From DASWZN01 sp036404435 (GTDB lineage: Bacteria > Acidobacteriota > Terriglobia > Bryobacterales > Bryobacteraceae): 64,000 bases of DNA. Both the position numbers and the translations under genes were made by a program. Positions 43,454-51,392 of the stretch are shown here, piece after piece; the stretch's first letter is position 1, and each line of letters opens with the position of its first letter. The DNA is taken from NCBI GenBank assembly GCA_036404435.1, contig DASWZN010000051.1, forward strand, positions 190,627-254,626, in the 5' to 3' direction. The notes below the pieces were generated by a model. The model saw only the letters and a program-made list of their open reading frames with translations, did no database searches and had not been told where the DNA came from.

Positions 43454-43927
43454 CTATTTCATCGCCGAATAATCCGCCGGGCGCATGTAAATCGTGTCCA
43501 CATTTTCTATCAACTTTTCGGCCCGCTCGGATTTCACATACTCTTGAAACGCCGGGTCGGCATGAAACGCGTCCCAATTCTTTTTCCCTTCGTCCCGGCT
43601 GGCATGAGCCACGATGTAGACGAATGTGTTGTCCCAAGGCCCTCCCTCGGGTACCCAGTAACCGACAACGTTGAGATGGTGTTTGGCTTGTAGCTTTGAA
43701 GCGCCGCGAAAACGCGACTCGAGAGCCGGCACTTTGCCCGGAACGGCATGATAAACGTTAAGCTCGAAGACGCGATTGCTATCGGCCCTCACTTGGGCCA
43801 AGTGCGTCAAGCGGGCAGTAATGAGCGATCCAGCAGCGAAGGAAACCAAGGCGGCGGCGCCAACAATCCGTCCTTTGAATTTCCGCCGGTTGAGCAATTC
43901 CAGGGCTGGTTTATGGTTCATCTTCAT
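43454..43927 (-). CDS. NIPSNAP family protein, membrane-anchored
   Basis: A 157-residue protein. The N-terminal segment has a hydrophobic stretch at about 20-38 (IVGAAALVSFAAGSLITA), probably an anchor or signal. The remainder (about 52-150) has VFELNVYHAVPGK, WDAFHADPAFQEYVK and VDTIYMRPADY, as in NIPSNAP/ABM-type dimeric domains. It starts 4 bases after the AbrB-type gene stop and ends 6 bases before the GDSL gene, so the three may be transcribed together. Function unknown. Confidence 0.8.
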   Translation of the reverse strand: MKMNHKPALELLNRRKFKGRIVGAAALVSFAAGSLITARLTHLAQVRADSNRVFELNVYHAVPGKVPALESRFRGASKLQAKHHLNVVGYWVPEGGPWDNTFVYIVAHASRDEGKKNWDAFHADPAFQEYVKSERAEKLIENVDTIYMRPADYSAMK

Positions 43928-43931
43928 CGGT

Positions 43932-44228
43932 TCATTCTCCTTCGTGGGAGTTCTGGCGCTGGCGCTCGTCCCGGATTCTGCGGAGCGCTTCCTCGGATTC
44001 GGCGGAGGTCAGGCGCTTGCCGGTGTGGAACACCCAGACGCCGCGCTCCTTTTCGAGAGGGCTGACAGCGCGCTTAGGCCGCAGGATGACCTCGTCCCCC
44101 TGAACCATAAGTTCGAAAGTGTCGCCGACGGAGAGATGCAGGTCGTCCCGGAGGGCCTGGGGAAGCAGTACGCGGCCCGCTCGGTCAAGGCGCACCTTGT
44201 TTCGCACACTGCCATTATAAAATGGCAT
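43932..44228 (-). CDS. AbrB/SpoVT-type transcription factor or antitoxin
   Basis: A 98-residue protein whose N-terminal 45 residues (NKVRLDRAGRVLLPQALRDD, LHLSVGDTFEL, MVQGDEVILRPK) form an AbrB/MazE swapped-hairpin DNA-binding domain. The C-terminal ~45 residues form a charged helix. Such proteins are often antitoxins for PIN-domain toxins, but none is adjacent; the next gene encodes a NIPSNAP protein. Start could be ATG 44228, GTG 44207 or ATG 44249; 44228 is chosen because it follows TATAGA by 7 bases. Confidence 0.75.
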   Translation of the reverse strand: MPFYNGSVRNKVRLDRAGRVLLPQALRDDLHLSVGDTFELMVQGDEVILRPKRAVSPLEKERGVWVFHTGKRLTSAESEEALRRIRDERQRQNSHEGE

Positions 44229-44250
44229 CACCCATTCTATAAATGGCATC
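44213..44250 (-). repeat. Near-identical direct repeats at the abrB-like promoter
   Basis: On the plus strand CATTATAAAATGGCATC (44213-44229) and CATTCTATAAATGGCATC (44233-44250). On the minus strand each holds a TATA-rich -10-like block and an ATGCCATT start. The repeat may be an operator for the AbrB-type protein. Confidence 0.5.
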
Positions 44251-44369
44251 CGGCACGAGTTACCGGCAGCCACGCTGGCGGGATCCGCGGCCAAGAGCCA
44301 CAATGCCGAAGGTGCGGCTCCGCCATATCGGTGATAGGATAGGGTTTCGACCGAGGAAGGAGCATCACG

Positions 44370-45689
44370 TTGGCTGGGAAGGATAACGTTCAGATCGCGC
44401 CCGCAGACGGAAAGTTGGGGGTGCTGATTCCCGGAATCGGGGCGGTGACCACGACCCTCATCGCGGGAGTCGAAGCCATACGGCGCGGCATCGGGAAACC
44501 GATCGGTTCTCTCACCCAGATGGCGACCATCCGCCTGGGAAAGCGCACCGACGGGCGGACGCCCAAGATCAGCGACTTCGTCCCCCTGGCGGGCCTGGAC
44601 GACCTGGTGTTCGGCGGCTGGGACATCTTCGAGGACAACGGCTACGAATCGGCTGTCAACGCAGGCGTTCTGGAGCGCCCGTTGCTCGACCAGCTCAAGG
44701 AGCCGCTCTCGGCCATCCGGCCCATGAAGGCCGTCTTCTTCCCCGAGTACGTCAAGCGCCTGAACGGCCCCAACATCAAGCAGGGCGGCACGAAGATGGA
44801 TAAGGCGCTGGCGGTCATCGACGACATCGAGCAGTTCCGTAAGTCCAGCGGCGCCTCGAGGCTGGTCATGATCTGGTGCGGCTCGACCGAGGTGTTTCAC
44901 CGGGCGGCCGCCGTCCACCAGTCGCTGAAAGACTTCGAGTGCGGCCTGGCAAAGGACGACCCGGACATCTCCGCCAGCCAGATTTACGCCTACGCCGCGT
45001 TGAAGTCCGGCGTGCCGCACGCCAACGGCGCGCCGCACCTGACCACGGATTGCCCGGCCCTGCTCGAGCTGGCGCGCGAGAGGTGCGCGCCGGTCGCCGG
45101 CAAGGACTTCAAGACCGGCCAGACCTTCATGAAGACGCTGCTGGCGCCGGGCCTGAAGGCGCGCATGTTGGGCGTGGCCGGATGGTTCTCGACCAACATC
45201 CTGGGCAACCGCGACGGCGAGGTGCTGGACGATCCGGGTTCCTTCAAGTCCAAGGAGGAAACCAAGCTTTCGGTGCTCCAGCAGATCCTCCAGCCGGACC
45301 TTTACCCCACGCTCTACAAGGACCTCTACCACGCGGTGCGGATCAACTACTACCCGCCGCGCGGAGACGCCAAAGAGGGCTGGGACAACATCGACATTTT
45401 CGGGTGGCTCGGCTACCCGATGCAGATCAAGATCGACTTTCTGTGCCGCGATTCCATCCTGGCGGCCCCGGTCGCGCTCGATATCGTGCTGTTCCTCGAC
45501 CTGGCGCAGCGCGCGGGCATGAAGGGGATACAGGAGTGGCTTTCGTTCTACTTCAAAGGGCCGATGACAGCGCCCGGGCTTTATCCCGAACACGACATTT
45601 TCATCCAACTCATGAAGCTCAAGAATACGCTTCGCTGGATGCGGGGCGAGGACCTGATCACCCATCTCGGCTTGGAGTATTACGACTAG
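44370..45689 (+). CDS. ino1: myo-Inositol-1-phosphate synthase
   Basis: A 439-residue NAD-dependent enzyme that converts glucose-6-phosphate to inositol-3-phosphate. The N-terminal Rossmann region has KLGVLIPGIGAVTTTLIAG; later AALKSGVPHANGAPHLTTD and GVAGWFSTNILGNRDGEVL match the conserved segments of bacterial inositol-phosphate synthases. TTG start at 44370 is preceded by gaggaaggag. It is followed 10 bases later by an epimerase-type SDR, suggesting that inositol is used for a glycan or lipid in this locus. Confidence 0.93.
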   Translation: MAGKDNVQIAPADGKLGVLIPGIGAVTTTLIAGVEAIRRGIGKPIGSLTQMATIRLGKRTDGRTPKISDFVPLAGLDDLVFGGWDIFEDNGYESAVNAGVLERPLLDQLKEPLSAIRPMKAVFFPEYVKRLNGPNIKQGGTKMDKALAVIDDIEQFRKSSGASRLVMIWCGSTEVFHRAAAVHQSLKDFECGLAKDDPDISASQIYAYAALKSGVPHANGAPHLTTDCPALLELARERCAPVAGKDFKTGQTFMKTLLAPGLKARMLGVAGWFSTNILGNRDGEVLDDPGSFKSKEETKLSVLQQILQPDLYPTLYKDLYHAVRINYYPPRGDAKEGWDNIDIFGWLGYPMQIKIDFLCRDSILAAPVALDIVLFLDLAQRAGMKGIQEWLSFYFKGPMTAPGLYPEHDIFIQLMKLKNTLRWMRGEDLITHLGLEYYD

Positions 45690-45699
45690 CGACTAGGCC

Positions 45700-46749
45700 A
45701 TGAACAACGGATCGAACGGGGCCGCCGCCCCCCGCAAAGTACTTGTCATTGGCGGCACGCTGTTCATAGGACGCGCGTTGGTGGCCGAACTGCTCAAGGC
45801 CGGCCACGAGGTCTGGGTGTTGCACCGCAAGCCTGCGCACGACCTGGGCAAACGGGTCGGGAGCCTGGTGGCCGACCGCAACGACGCCGACCAGATGCGC
45901 CGCGTCCTGGCCGGCACGCGCTTCGACGTCGTCTTCGACAACGTGTACGACTGGGAGCGTGGCACCACGGCCGCCCAGGTGGAGGCTACGGCGCGGGCCT
46001 GCAGCGGCGCGCTGCACCGCTACGTGTTCATGTCGAGTGTGGCGGCGTACGGGGACGGTCTGAATCACCACGAGGGCGACGCCCTGGCCCAGGACGACCA
46101 CCCCGACGCCTACGTTCGCAACAAGGCCATGAGCGAGCGCGCGCTGTTCCGCCTTCACCAGCGGGTTGGGTTGCCGGTGGTGACCATCCGGCCGCCGTTC
46201 ATCTACGGCCCGGGAAACCCGTTCTACCGCGAAGCGTTTTTCTGGGACCGGATGCGGGACAACCGCCCCATCATCCTGCCCGGCGATGGCCGCCGCCTGA
46301 TGCAGTTCATCTACATCAAGGATCTGGTGACGTCCTGCATGGCCGTGATGGAGGAGCCGAACGCGGTGGGCCACGCTTTCAACATCGCCAACCCTCGGGC
46401 CATCACGCAGGCCGAGGCGGTGCAGGCTTTCGCCGACGCTGCAGGGAAGAAGTTCGCAGTGGCGCGCGTTCCGCGCGAGCGCGTCTACCATCTGGGCGGC
46501 CATCCCATGGGCCCGCGCCTCTATTTCGGGTTCTACTTCGACGTGCCGCCGATCACCCTGATCGTCACCAAGGCGCAGCGGGTGATCGCCTTCAAGCCGA
46601 CCGACCTGCTGGCCGGGCTGAAGGAGACCTACCGCTGGTACCTCCGCCACCACGAGCGCAAGGACCTCGACTATTCCTTCGAGGACCGGCTCATGGTGCC
46701 GCCCGCGCAGGCTACCCTGCATGCGGGCGCCAGCGCCGCGGCGCATTAG
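45700..46749 (+). CDS. NAD-dependent epimerase/dehydratase (extended SDR)
   Basis: A 349-residue short-chain dehydrogenase: the nucleotide loop is GGTLFIG at 18-24, the VFMSSVAAYGDG segment carries the catalytic Ser, and the YVRNK motif follows near 145-149. The middle segment TIRPPFIYGPGNPFYR is typical of nucleotide-sugar epimerases and dehydratases. It is the second gene of a pair with ino1 (10-base gap). It may modify an inositol-derived or nucleotide sugar; the product is not clear from sequence. Confidence 0.85.
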   Translation: MNNGSNGAAAPRKVLVIGGTLFIGRALVAELLKAGHEVWVLHRKPAHDLGKRVGSLVADRNDADQMRRVLAGTRFDVVFDNVYDWERGTTAAQVEATARACSGALHRYVFMSSVAAYGDGLNHHEGDALAQDDHPDAYVRNKAMSERALFRLHQRVGLPVVTIRPPFIYGPGNPFYREAFFWDRMRDNRPIILPGDGRRLMQFIYIKDLVTSCMAVMEEPNAVGHAFNIANPRAITQAEAVQAFADAAGKKFAVARVPRERVYHLGGHPMGPRLYFGFYFDVPPITLIVTKAQRVIAFKPTDLLAGLKETYRWYLRHHERKDLDYSFEDRLMVPPAQATLHAGASAAAH

Positions 46750-46767
46750 GCGCACGCTCAGCGTGGT

Positions 46768-46917
46768 GCACGCTTCAGAGGCTGCTGAAAAAGTCCCTGG
46801 GCAAGCTGAAGCATCCCCACGTGCGGCCGCAAGTCATTGGTTTGCCATGTGGGATAAGCTTCAGCTTGTCCTCTCCCAACCCCTGAGAGGACTTTTTCAG
46901 CAGCCTCTTCAGCGTGC
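46768..46917 (-). repeat. Long-stem REP-like element, family 1, copy 3
   Basis: 150 bp, same orientation as copy 2 and almost identical to it (small deletion at gcatccccacgtg). It lies between convergent genes ending at 46749 and 47110. Confidence 0.85.
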
Positions 46918-47109
46918 CGTGTCGGCACTCTCTCGAAAATGGGACGGGTGGATTGCGGGTCTGGAGACCCGCCGCAGGCGTCCAGGTCCGGCGGGTTCAT
47001 TTTCGTCATCGGCTGAGCGCCGAAACGCGCATGGTTACTCGTGCCGACCCCTGGCGTCGAGATGAGTCTCGACGCGGCACGCAGGAGTGCGTGCGCCACA
47101 AAGCCCTGT
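46918..47109. repeat. Composite stem-loops attached to family 1 copy 3
   Basis: After the long repeat come gcgggtctggagacccgc, a gtcgagatgagtctcgac stem and gcacgcaggagtgcgtgc. These occupy the remaining gap between the SDR gene and the GH57 gene; no gene is seen. Confidence 0.6.
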
Positions 47110-49254
47110 CTATATCGGCCAGTCGGTCGGCTCGGCGGTCGAGACTTCGAGCCAGCCTTCCGGCGGCGCCGCGTCCACGGGCAGGCCGTCCTTCCAAAGC
47201 GAGATTTGCAGTTGAAGGGACTGGCCGCGCGGGACCGCCAGCGCCCGCAGGGAGAGCCGGATCTCGAGCACCTTGCGGAAGGCAGCCTCGACCGCCGACG
47301 CGCCGCTGCGCGCGTCCGCCAGGCGGACTTGCCGGGCTTCGACTCCGCTATCGCTGAACCCTAAGGCGAGGTAGCTTTCCCGGGATGCCTCGCTCACCGG
47401 CCGCAGCGTGAGGTGCGCGTCCAGGTTGGCCAGCGAGGCCCCAGCGTCGAAATCGATCCGCAAATACAGGTTCTGGCCGTCGCTGCCGTAGAAAAGTTCC
47501 TGGATGAGGAACCGCTTGCCGTGCATCGCGCCGGAGCGCCGGTCCACGCGATAGACGCCGGCGCCGAGCCACTCGAAGTACGAGGTAACCTCGCCGTCGA
47601 TGACCGCCCGGATGGGACCCGCCGGCGGCGTGTGCAGCGCCTTCACCGCCTGCTTGAGGATGGGGCGGGAAAGCTCTTCGGGGGGCGCCAGGCCGAGCGC
47701 GCGGTACACGTTGGCGAGGTGCAGGCGGTACAACTCGTCGAACTCCGCGCGGAATGCCGAGTGGTGCTCGGGGCCGTACCACCAGCACCAGTCGCTGCCC
47801 TCGGCGATCATCAACTCCTCGAACGCCAGTTGGCGGGCCTCGGCCGAAACACCGGGACCGGCGGCGGACTGATCGTAGGTTTGGCGGGCGCGCGCCAGGT
47901 ATTCCCAGGCGCGGTTGTCTTCTTCGGCTCCGATCCAGACGTCGAAATTCGCGCCGATCCAGGAGCCCGGAAAAATGTGGCCGAGCGGCTGCGCCTCCAC
48001 CTTGGCCAGCCCTTCGCTCATGGTGAGAGCGCCAATCTGCGGGTCGGCCGCGATCCGGGCGTAGAGCTCGCGGAGAAAGCGACGACCGTTGCATTCGTAG
48101 TATTCCCAGGCGTTCTCGCCATCCAGGATGATGGGCACGAAGGCGTCGCGGCCGCTGGTGAGAATGCCCCGGCAGTTCTCGCGGATGCGGTCCAGAAAGT
48201 CCCGCGCCGCCTCGGCCGCGCCCACGCGCTGGTAGACGAAGCCGATGAGGTCGCTCAAGTAGTGATCGCGGAACACGAGGGCGATCTCGCGGCCCTCGCG
48301 CCGCCAGCGGTAGGGCCGGTAGGTGTCTTCGACGCCGGCGGTGCGCTGGAGCGTGCGGCTGAGGACCCCGTTGTCGCTGCCGGCCCAGGTGAAGCCCGCC
48401 TCGGCGGCGATGGCCAGCGCCTCATCCGACACCGAGCCTTCCGACGGCCAAAGACCCACCGGCGTCGTGCCGAAACGCCGGGCGCAGAACTCCCGCGCGC
48501 GGTCGAGTTGCGTGCGCGCGTCCTGCGGGTACCGGAAGCGAGGCGGCAGAGGCACGTAGGGATGCGAAACGCTGGCAATGTTCGAGTCGCATAGCAGCGG
48601 CAGGATGGGATGGTAGAACGGGGTGGTCGAGATCTCGATCTGGCCGCTCGAGGCGAACTTCTGGTAGGCCGGAATCACCCGCCCCAGGAGCTCCGCCTGC
48701 TTGCGCGCGAGAAACGCCTGGTCGTCGGGCGTGTAATCGCGGCCGCGCTGCACCAGGTCGCAGACATCGGGGGCCTCCGTCAAAACGTCCTCGTCGAACC
48801 AGGCCAGTTGCGAGAGCACCTGAAGGTCCCGCAGCGCGGCGGTCGGAAAGAGCCGCAGGGCGCGTTGCGGGTTCGAGTCCGCCGCCGCCCAGGCCTGGCA
48901 GAACTCGGCGTAGCGTGGAAAGCGGGCGATCGTCGGCGGAGGGCACGGCATCAGCATGTTCCGCAGCAGGAACTCCGTTTCGGGGGGCTCCAGAGTCTCG
49001 GCGGGTTTCAGCGCCACTCGAAGAAACGGGTCCACGGCCTGGCCGGCAGCGTATTCCTCCACCTGCAACATCATCGATGGAACCAGGTTGAAGGTCTGGT
49101 GCACCGACGGGAACTGCTCGAGCACTTGCACCATGCCGTAATAATCCTTGAGCGCGTGCAGCCGCGTCCAAGGCATCCTGTACTCGCCCGAGATCAGATC
49201 CTTGTAGAACGGCTGATGCATGTGCCAGAGGAAGCACAGGTGGATTTTGGGCAT
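47110..49254 (-). CDS. Glycoside hydrolase family 57
   Basis: A 714-residue cytoplasmic-type enzyme beginning HLCFLWHMHQPFYKD, the hallmark of GH57. The nucleophile Glu is expected in LWPSEGSVSDEALA near residue 270, and the acid/base Asp in VFRDHYLSDLIGF near 325. A helical C-terminal region follows, then a beta domain from ~600 typical of alpha-amylase/branching-type GH57 members. It acts on alpha-glucans. Exact specificity (amylase, branching or transferase) cannot be read from sequence. Confidence 0.9.
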   Translation of the reverse strand: MPKIHLCFLWHMHQPFYKDLISGEYRMPWTRLHALKDYYGMVQVLEQFPSVHQTFNLVPSMMLQVEEYAAGQAVDPFLRVALKPAETLEPPETEFLLRNMLMPCPPPTIARFPRYAEFCQAWAAADSNPQRALRLFPTAALRDLQVLSQLAWFDEDVLTEAPDVCDLVQRGRDYTPDDQAFLARKQAELLGRVIPAYQKFASSGQIEISTTPFYHPILPLLCDSNIASVSHPYVPLPPRFRYPQDARTQLDRAREFCARRFGTTPVGLWPSEGSVSDEALAIAAEAGFTWAGSDNGVLSRTLQRTAGVEDTYRPYRWRREGREIALVFRDHYLSDLIGFVYQRVGAAEAARDFLDRIRENCRGILTSGRDAFVPIILDGENAWEYYECNGRRFLRELYARIAADPQIGALTMSEGLAKVEAQPLGHIFPGSWIGANFDVWIGAEEDNRAWEYLARARQTYDQSAAGPGVSAEARQLAFEELMIAEGSDWCWWYGPEHHSAFRAEFDELYRLHLANVYRALGLAPPEELSRPILKQAVKALHTPPAGPIRAVIDGEVTSYFEWLGAGVYRVDRRSGAMHGKRFLIQELFYGSDGQNLYLRIDFDAGASLANLDAHLTLRPVSEASRESYLALGFSDSGVEARQVRLADARSGASAVEAAFRKVLEIRLSLRALAVPRGQSLQLQISLWKDGLPVDAAPPEGWLEVSTAEPTDWPI

Positions 49255-49280
49255 GGCGACTTAGGGGCACTCGGCGCCCC

Positions 49281-49339
49281 AGCACCGAACCACGAGCGTG
49301 AGCGAGTGGACCGCTCCCTGACGGCCGCGGTTCGGTGCT
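49281..49339. repeat. REP-like palindrome, family 2, copy B
   Basis: agcaccgaaccacgagcgtg through gcggttcggtgct, an imperfect 59-bp palindrome and the inverted counterpart of 13861-13920. It lies between the GH57 and YncE-like genes. Confidence 0.8.
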
Positions 49340-49349
49340 GTTGTGCGGC

Positions 49350-51392
49350 TCACCGCGGAACCGCCTGGTACGGACGCAGGTCCGGCGCCGTCTGGAAGAC
49401 GGGGGCGAGCGTCCGCGCGGCCGCATCGAAGGTGGTGAACGGCCGCAGCCCCAGGATCAGCTCGATGGTCCGCAGCACCGAGAGGGTGTTGTACATGCTG
49501 TGGTCGGCCGCCCCGCGCTTGACGTAGGGCGAGATGACGAGCGCCGGCACGCGGTCCTTCGCGGCGGCGTCAACCACAAAAACGGCGGTGGCCGGCCAGA
49601 AGCGGCTGCGTGTGATGCCCTCCACGATCATCCCCAGGGCGGCGTCGTTATCGGCCACGCCGGCGGAGTCGCGGTCGTTGGCCAGGCGCAGGAGCATGAG
49701 CTGCGGCATCTGGCCTGTCTTCTCGAACGCCGCCAGGTCGGCGAGGAACGCGCGCGCGCGGCCGGTGTCGGGATAGGCGGGATCGTAGCCGCGGTACTGC
49801 AGATCGGTCCCCCGGTTCAGAATGGGATCGCGAACGGCCTGGACCTGGATGCCGCCGGCGACCTCCTTCAGCGGACGATTCGAGACGAAGAAGCCGTAAT
49901 TACGCACGGTCAGGCCTGCCATGCCCGCGTTGGTCCAGAGATAGCCCGACGGCGGAACGGCCGCCGGATCGCCGCCCTCGAATTCGCCGTCGTCCAGGTG
50001 CAGGCGTAGACGGTTCGGCGCGAGCTTCTGAACGAAGTCAGAGGCGATGGCGGCGGTGGACCAGTCCTGGCCGGCAACGCTGTCGCCGAGTGCGTAGAAG
50101 TTGTCGAGCCCAACGAATTCCCGGGCCAGCTTGTGCTGGTTGGGCGTGACCCGCTCGTCGCGGTCCGCGCCGCCTTCCTTGACGATGTAGACCACGTGAG
50201 CGATGGGCGGGGGATTGCCGGGACGCGAAGGGATTGGGCTGCCGGGTCCGGTGCCCGCGTCCTCGAGCTGCGTGTCCCGGTACGGCGAATTCTCCAGAAC
50301 GGTTTCGGAGTAAGCGGCGATCTGTTCCTCGTCCGGCGCATCGATGAAGGAGGCCGAGTTGCCGAGCCCGTTCAGGACCACCAGGCGATTGCCGGCGAGA
50401 GCGCGGACCGCGGTCGGATAGCGGCCCGTGGGAATGAAGCCCAGCGGCCGCGAGAACGCGCGGGAGACGTCGGCCACTGCGACCGCGTTGGCGTCCGAGC
50501 AGGCAATGTACAGGCGCTTGCCATCCGGTGTCAGCGCGAGCGCGCTGGGCGTCATGCCCGTCGGCTGTCCGGCCGTCATCGCCACGTTGATGGTCTCGAC
50601 GACCGCGAGATCCTGGCCCGCGGTGACGCCGACGACGAACACATTGTTGGTGTTCGCGGCGGCAACGAACAGGCGCGCCACCCACGCGGGCTTCTCCTCG
50701 GAAGGCTCGTAAGACGGCGCGCCGGGAAGCCACGCCAGGTCCGTTGGATGCGCTCCCAGGCCGATCTTGCCGATGAGCGAGCCATTCGCGGTTTCGTGAT
50801 GATATACCGATCCATCCGCCCAACTGGAAATAAACAGCGACTTGCCGTCGGGATCGAACAGAATGCGGTAGGGCCGCCGGCCGGTGGCGAAACGCTCGAT
50901 CACCGCGCCCGATTGCGGGTTGATGACGACGATCGAATCGCGGAACAAATCGGCGGCGTAGAGCAGGTGCCCGGCGGGATCGAAGGTCACGTCGCCGATG
51001 AAGTCCTTCGGCTCAACCCGAAACGTGCGCGCGGGCGCCAGCGCGCCTGCGGCGAACGTGAACTCGAAAACCGCCGATTCGGAACCTCCGCCGACATAAA
51101 CGCGATCGCCCTTGGGAGAAAACACGAGGCCTAGCCAGGCGTCCGCTACCGGCGTGCGCCCGATCTCGCGGCCGCTGGCGGCTTCGAGCACGCTGATCGA
51201 GGGCGGCGCGAGGCCGCCGTTCAGAACCAGCACGTACTTGCCGTCGGGCGAGACCGCGGCCGACATCGGCAGAGTCGAGAGCGGTGTCTCATGGCCGGCG
51301 GGACGCAGGCGCCAGCCGTTGTTCAACACGTCCTGCTGCGCCGCAAGCGGAGCGGCCACCAGCAGCAAGGCAAGAGCGAAACGGGATTTCAT
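49350..51392 (-). CDS. YncE-like propeller plus phosphoesterase-like domain, catalytic motifs missing
   Basis: A 680-residue exported protein with signal peptide MKSRFALALLLVAAPLAAQ. Residues ~30-375 form a seven-bladed YncE-type beta-propeller (SAAVSPDGKYVLVLNGG, ALTPDGKRLYIAC). Residues ~400-680 correspond to the phosphoesterase domain (AHVVYIVKEGGADRDERVTP, FVGLDNFYALGDSV, ALVISPYVKRGAADHSMYNT). Intact family members have the ENRTYDQ segment after IKE and an EDDAQ...GPDHVDAHR segment before the ALVISPY part; both are absent here. So the domain is probably not a phosphoesterase. It overlaps nadE by ATGA. Confidence 0.85.
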   Translation of the reverse strand: MKSRFALALLLVAAPLAAQQDVLNNGWRLRPAGHETPLSTLPMSAAVSPDGKYVLVLNGGLAPPSISVLEAASGREIGRTPVADAWLGLVFSPKGDRVYVGGGSESAVFEFTFAAGALAPARTFRVEPKDFIGDVTFDPAGHLLYAADLFRDSIVVINPQSGAVIERFATGRRPYRILFDPDGKSLFISSWADGSVYHHETANGSLIGKIGLGAHPTDLAWLPGAPSYEPSEEKPAWVARLFVAAANTNNVFVVGVTAGQDLAVVETINVAMTAGQPTGMTPSALALTPDGKRLYIACSDANAVAVADVSRAFSRPLGFIPTGRYPTAVRALAGNRLVVLNGLGNSASFIDAPDEEQIAAYSETVLENSPYRDTQLEDAGTGPGSPIPSRPGNPPPIAHVVYIVKEGGADRDERVTPNQHKLAREFVGLDNFYALGDSVAGQDWSTAAIASDFVQKLAPNRLRLHLDDGEFEGGDPAAVPPSGYLWTNAGMAGLTVRNYGFFVSNRPLKEVAGGIQVQAVRDPILNRGTDLQYRGYDPAYPDTGRARAFLADLAAFEKTGQMPQLMLLRLANDRDSAGVADNDAALGMIVEGITRSRFWPATAVFVVDAAAKDRVPALVISPYVKRGAADHSMYNTLSVLRTIELILGLRPFTTFDAAARTLAPVFQTAPDLRPYQAVPR

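Noticed and set aside
49350..51392. Alkaline phosphatase activity for the YncE-like fusion
   Set aside because: The segments that hold the catalytic and metal residues are missing, so only the fold is claimed.
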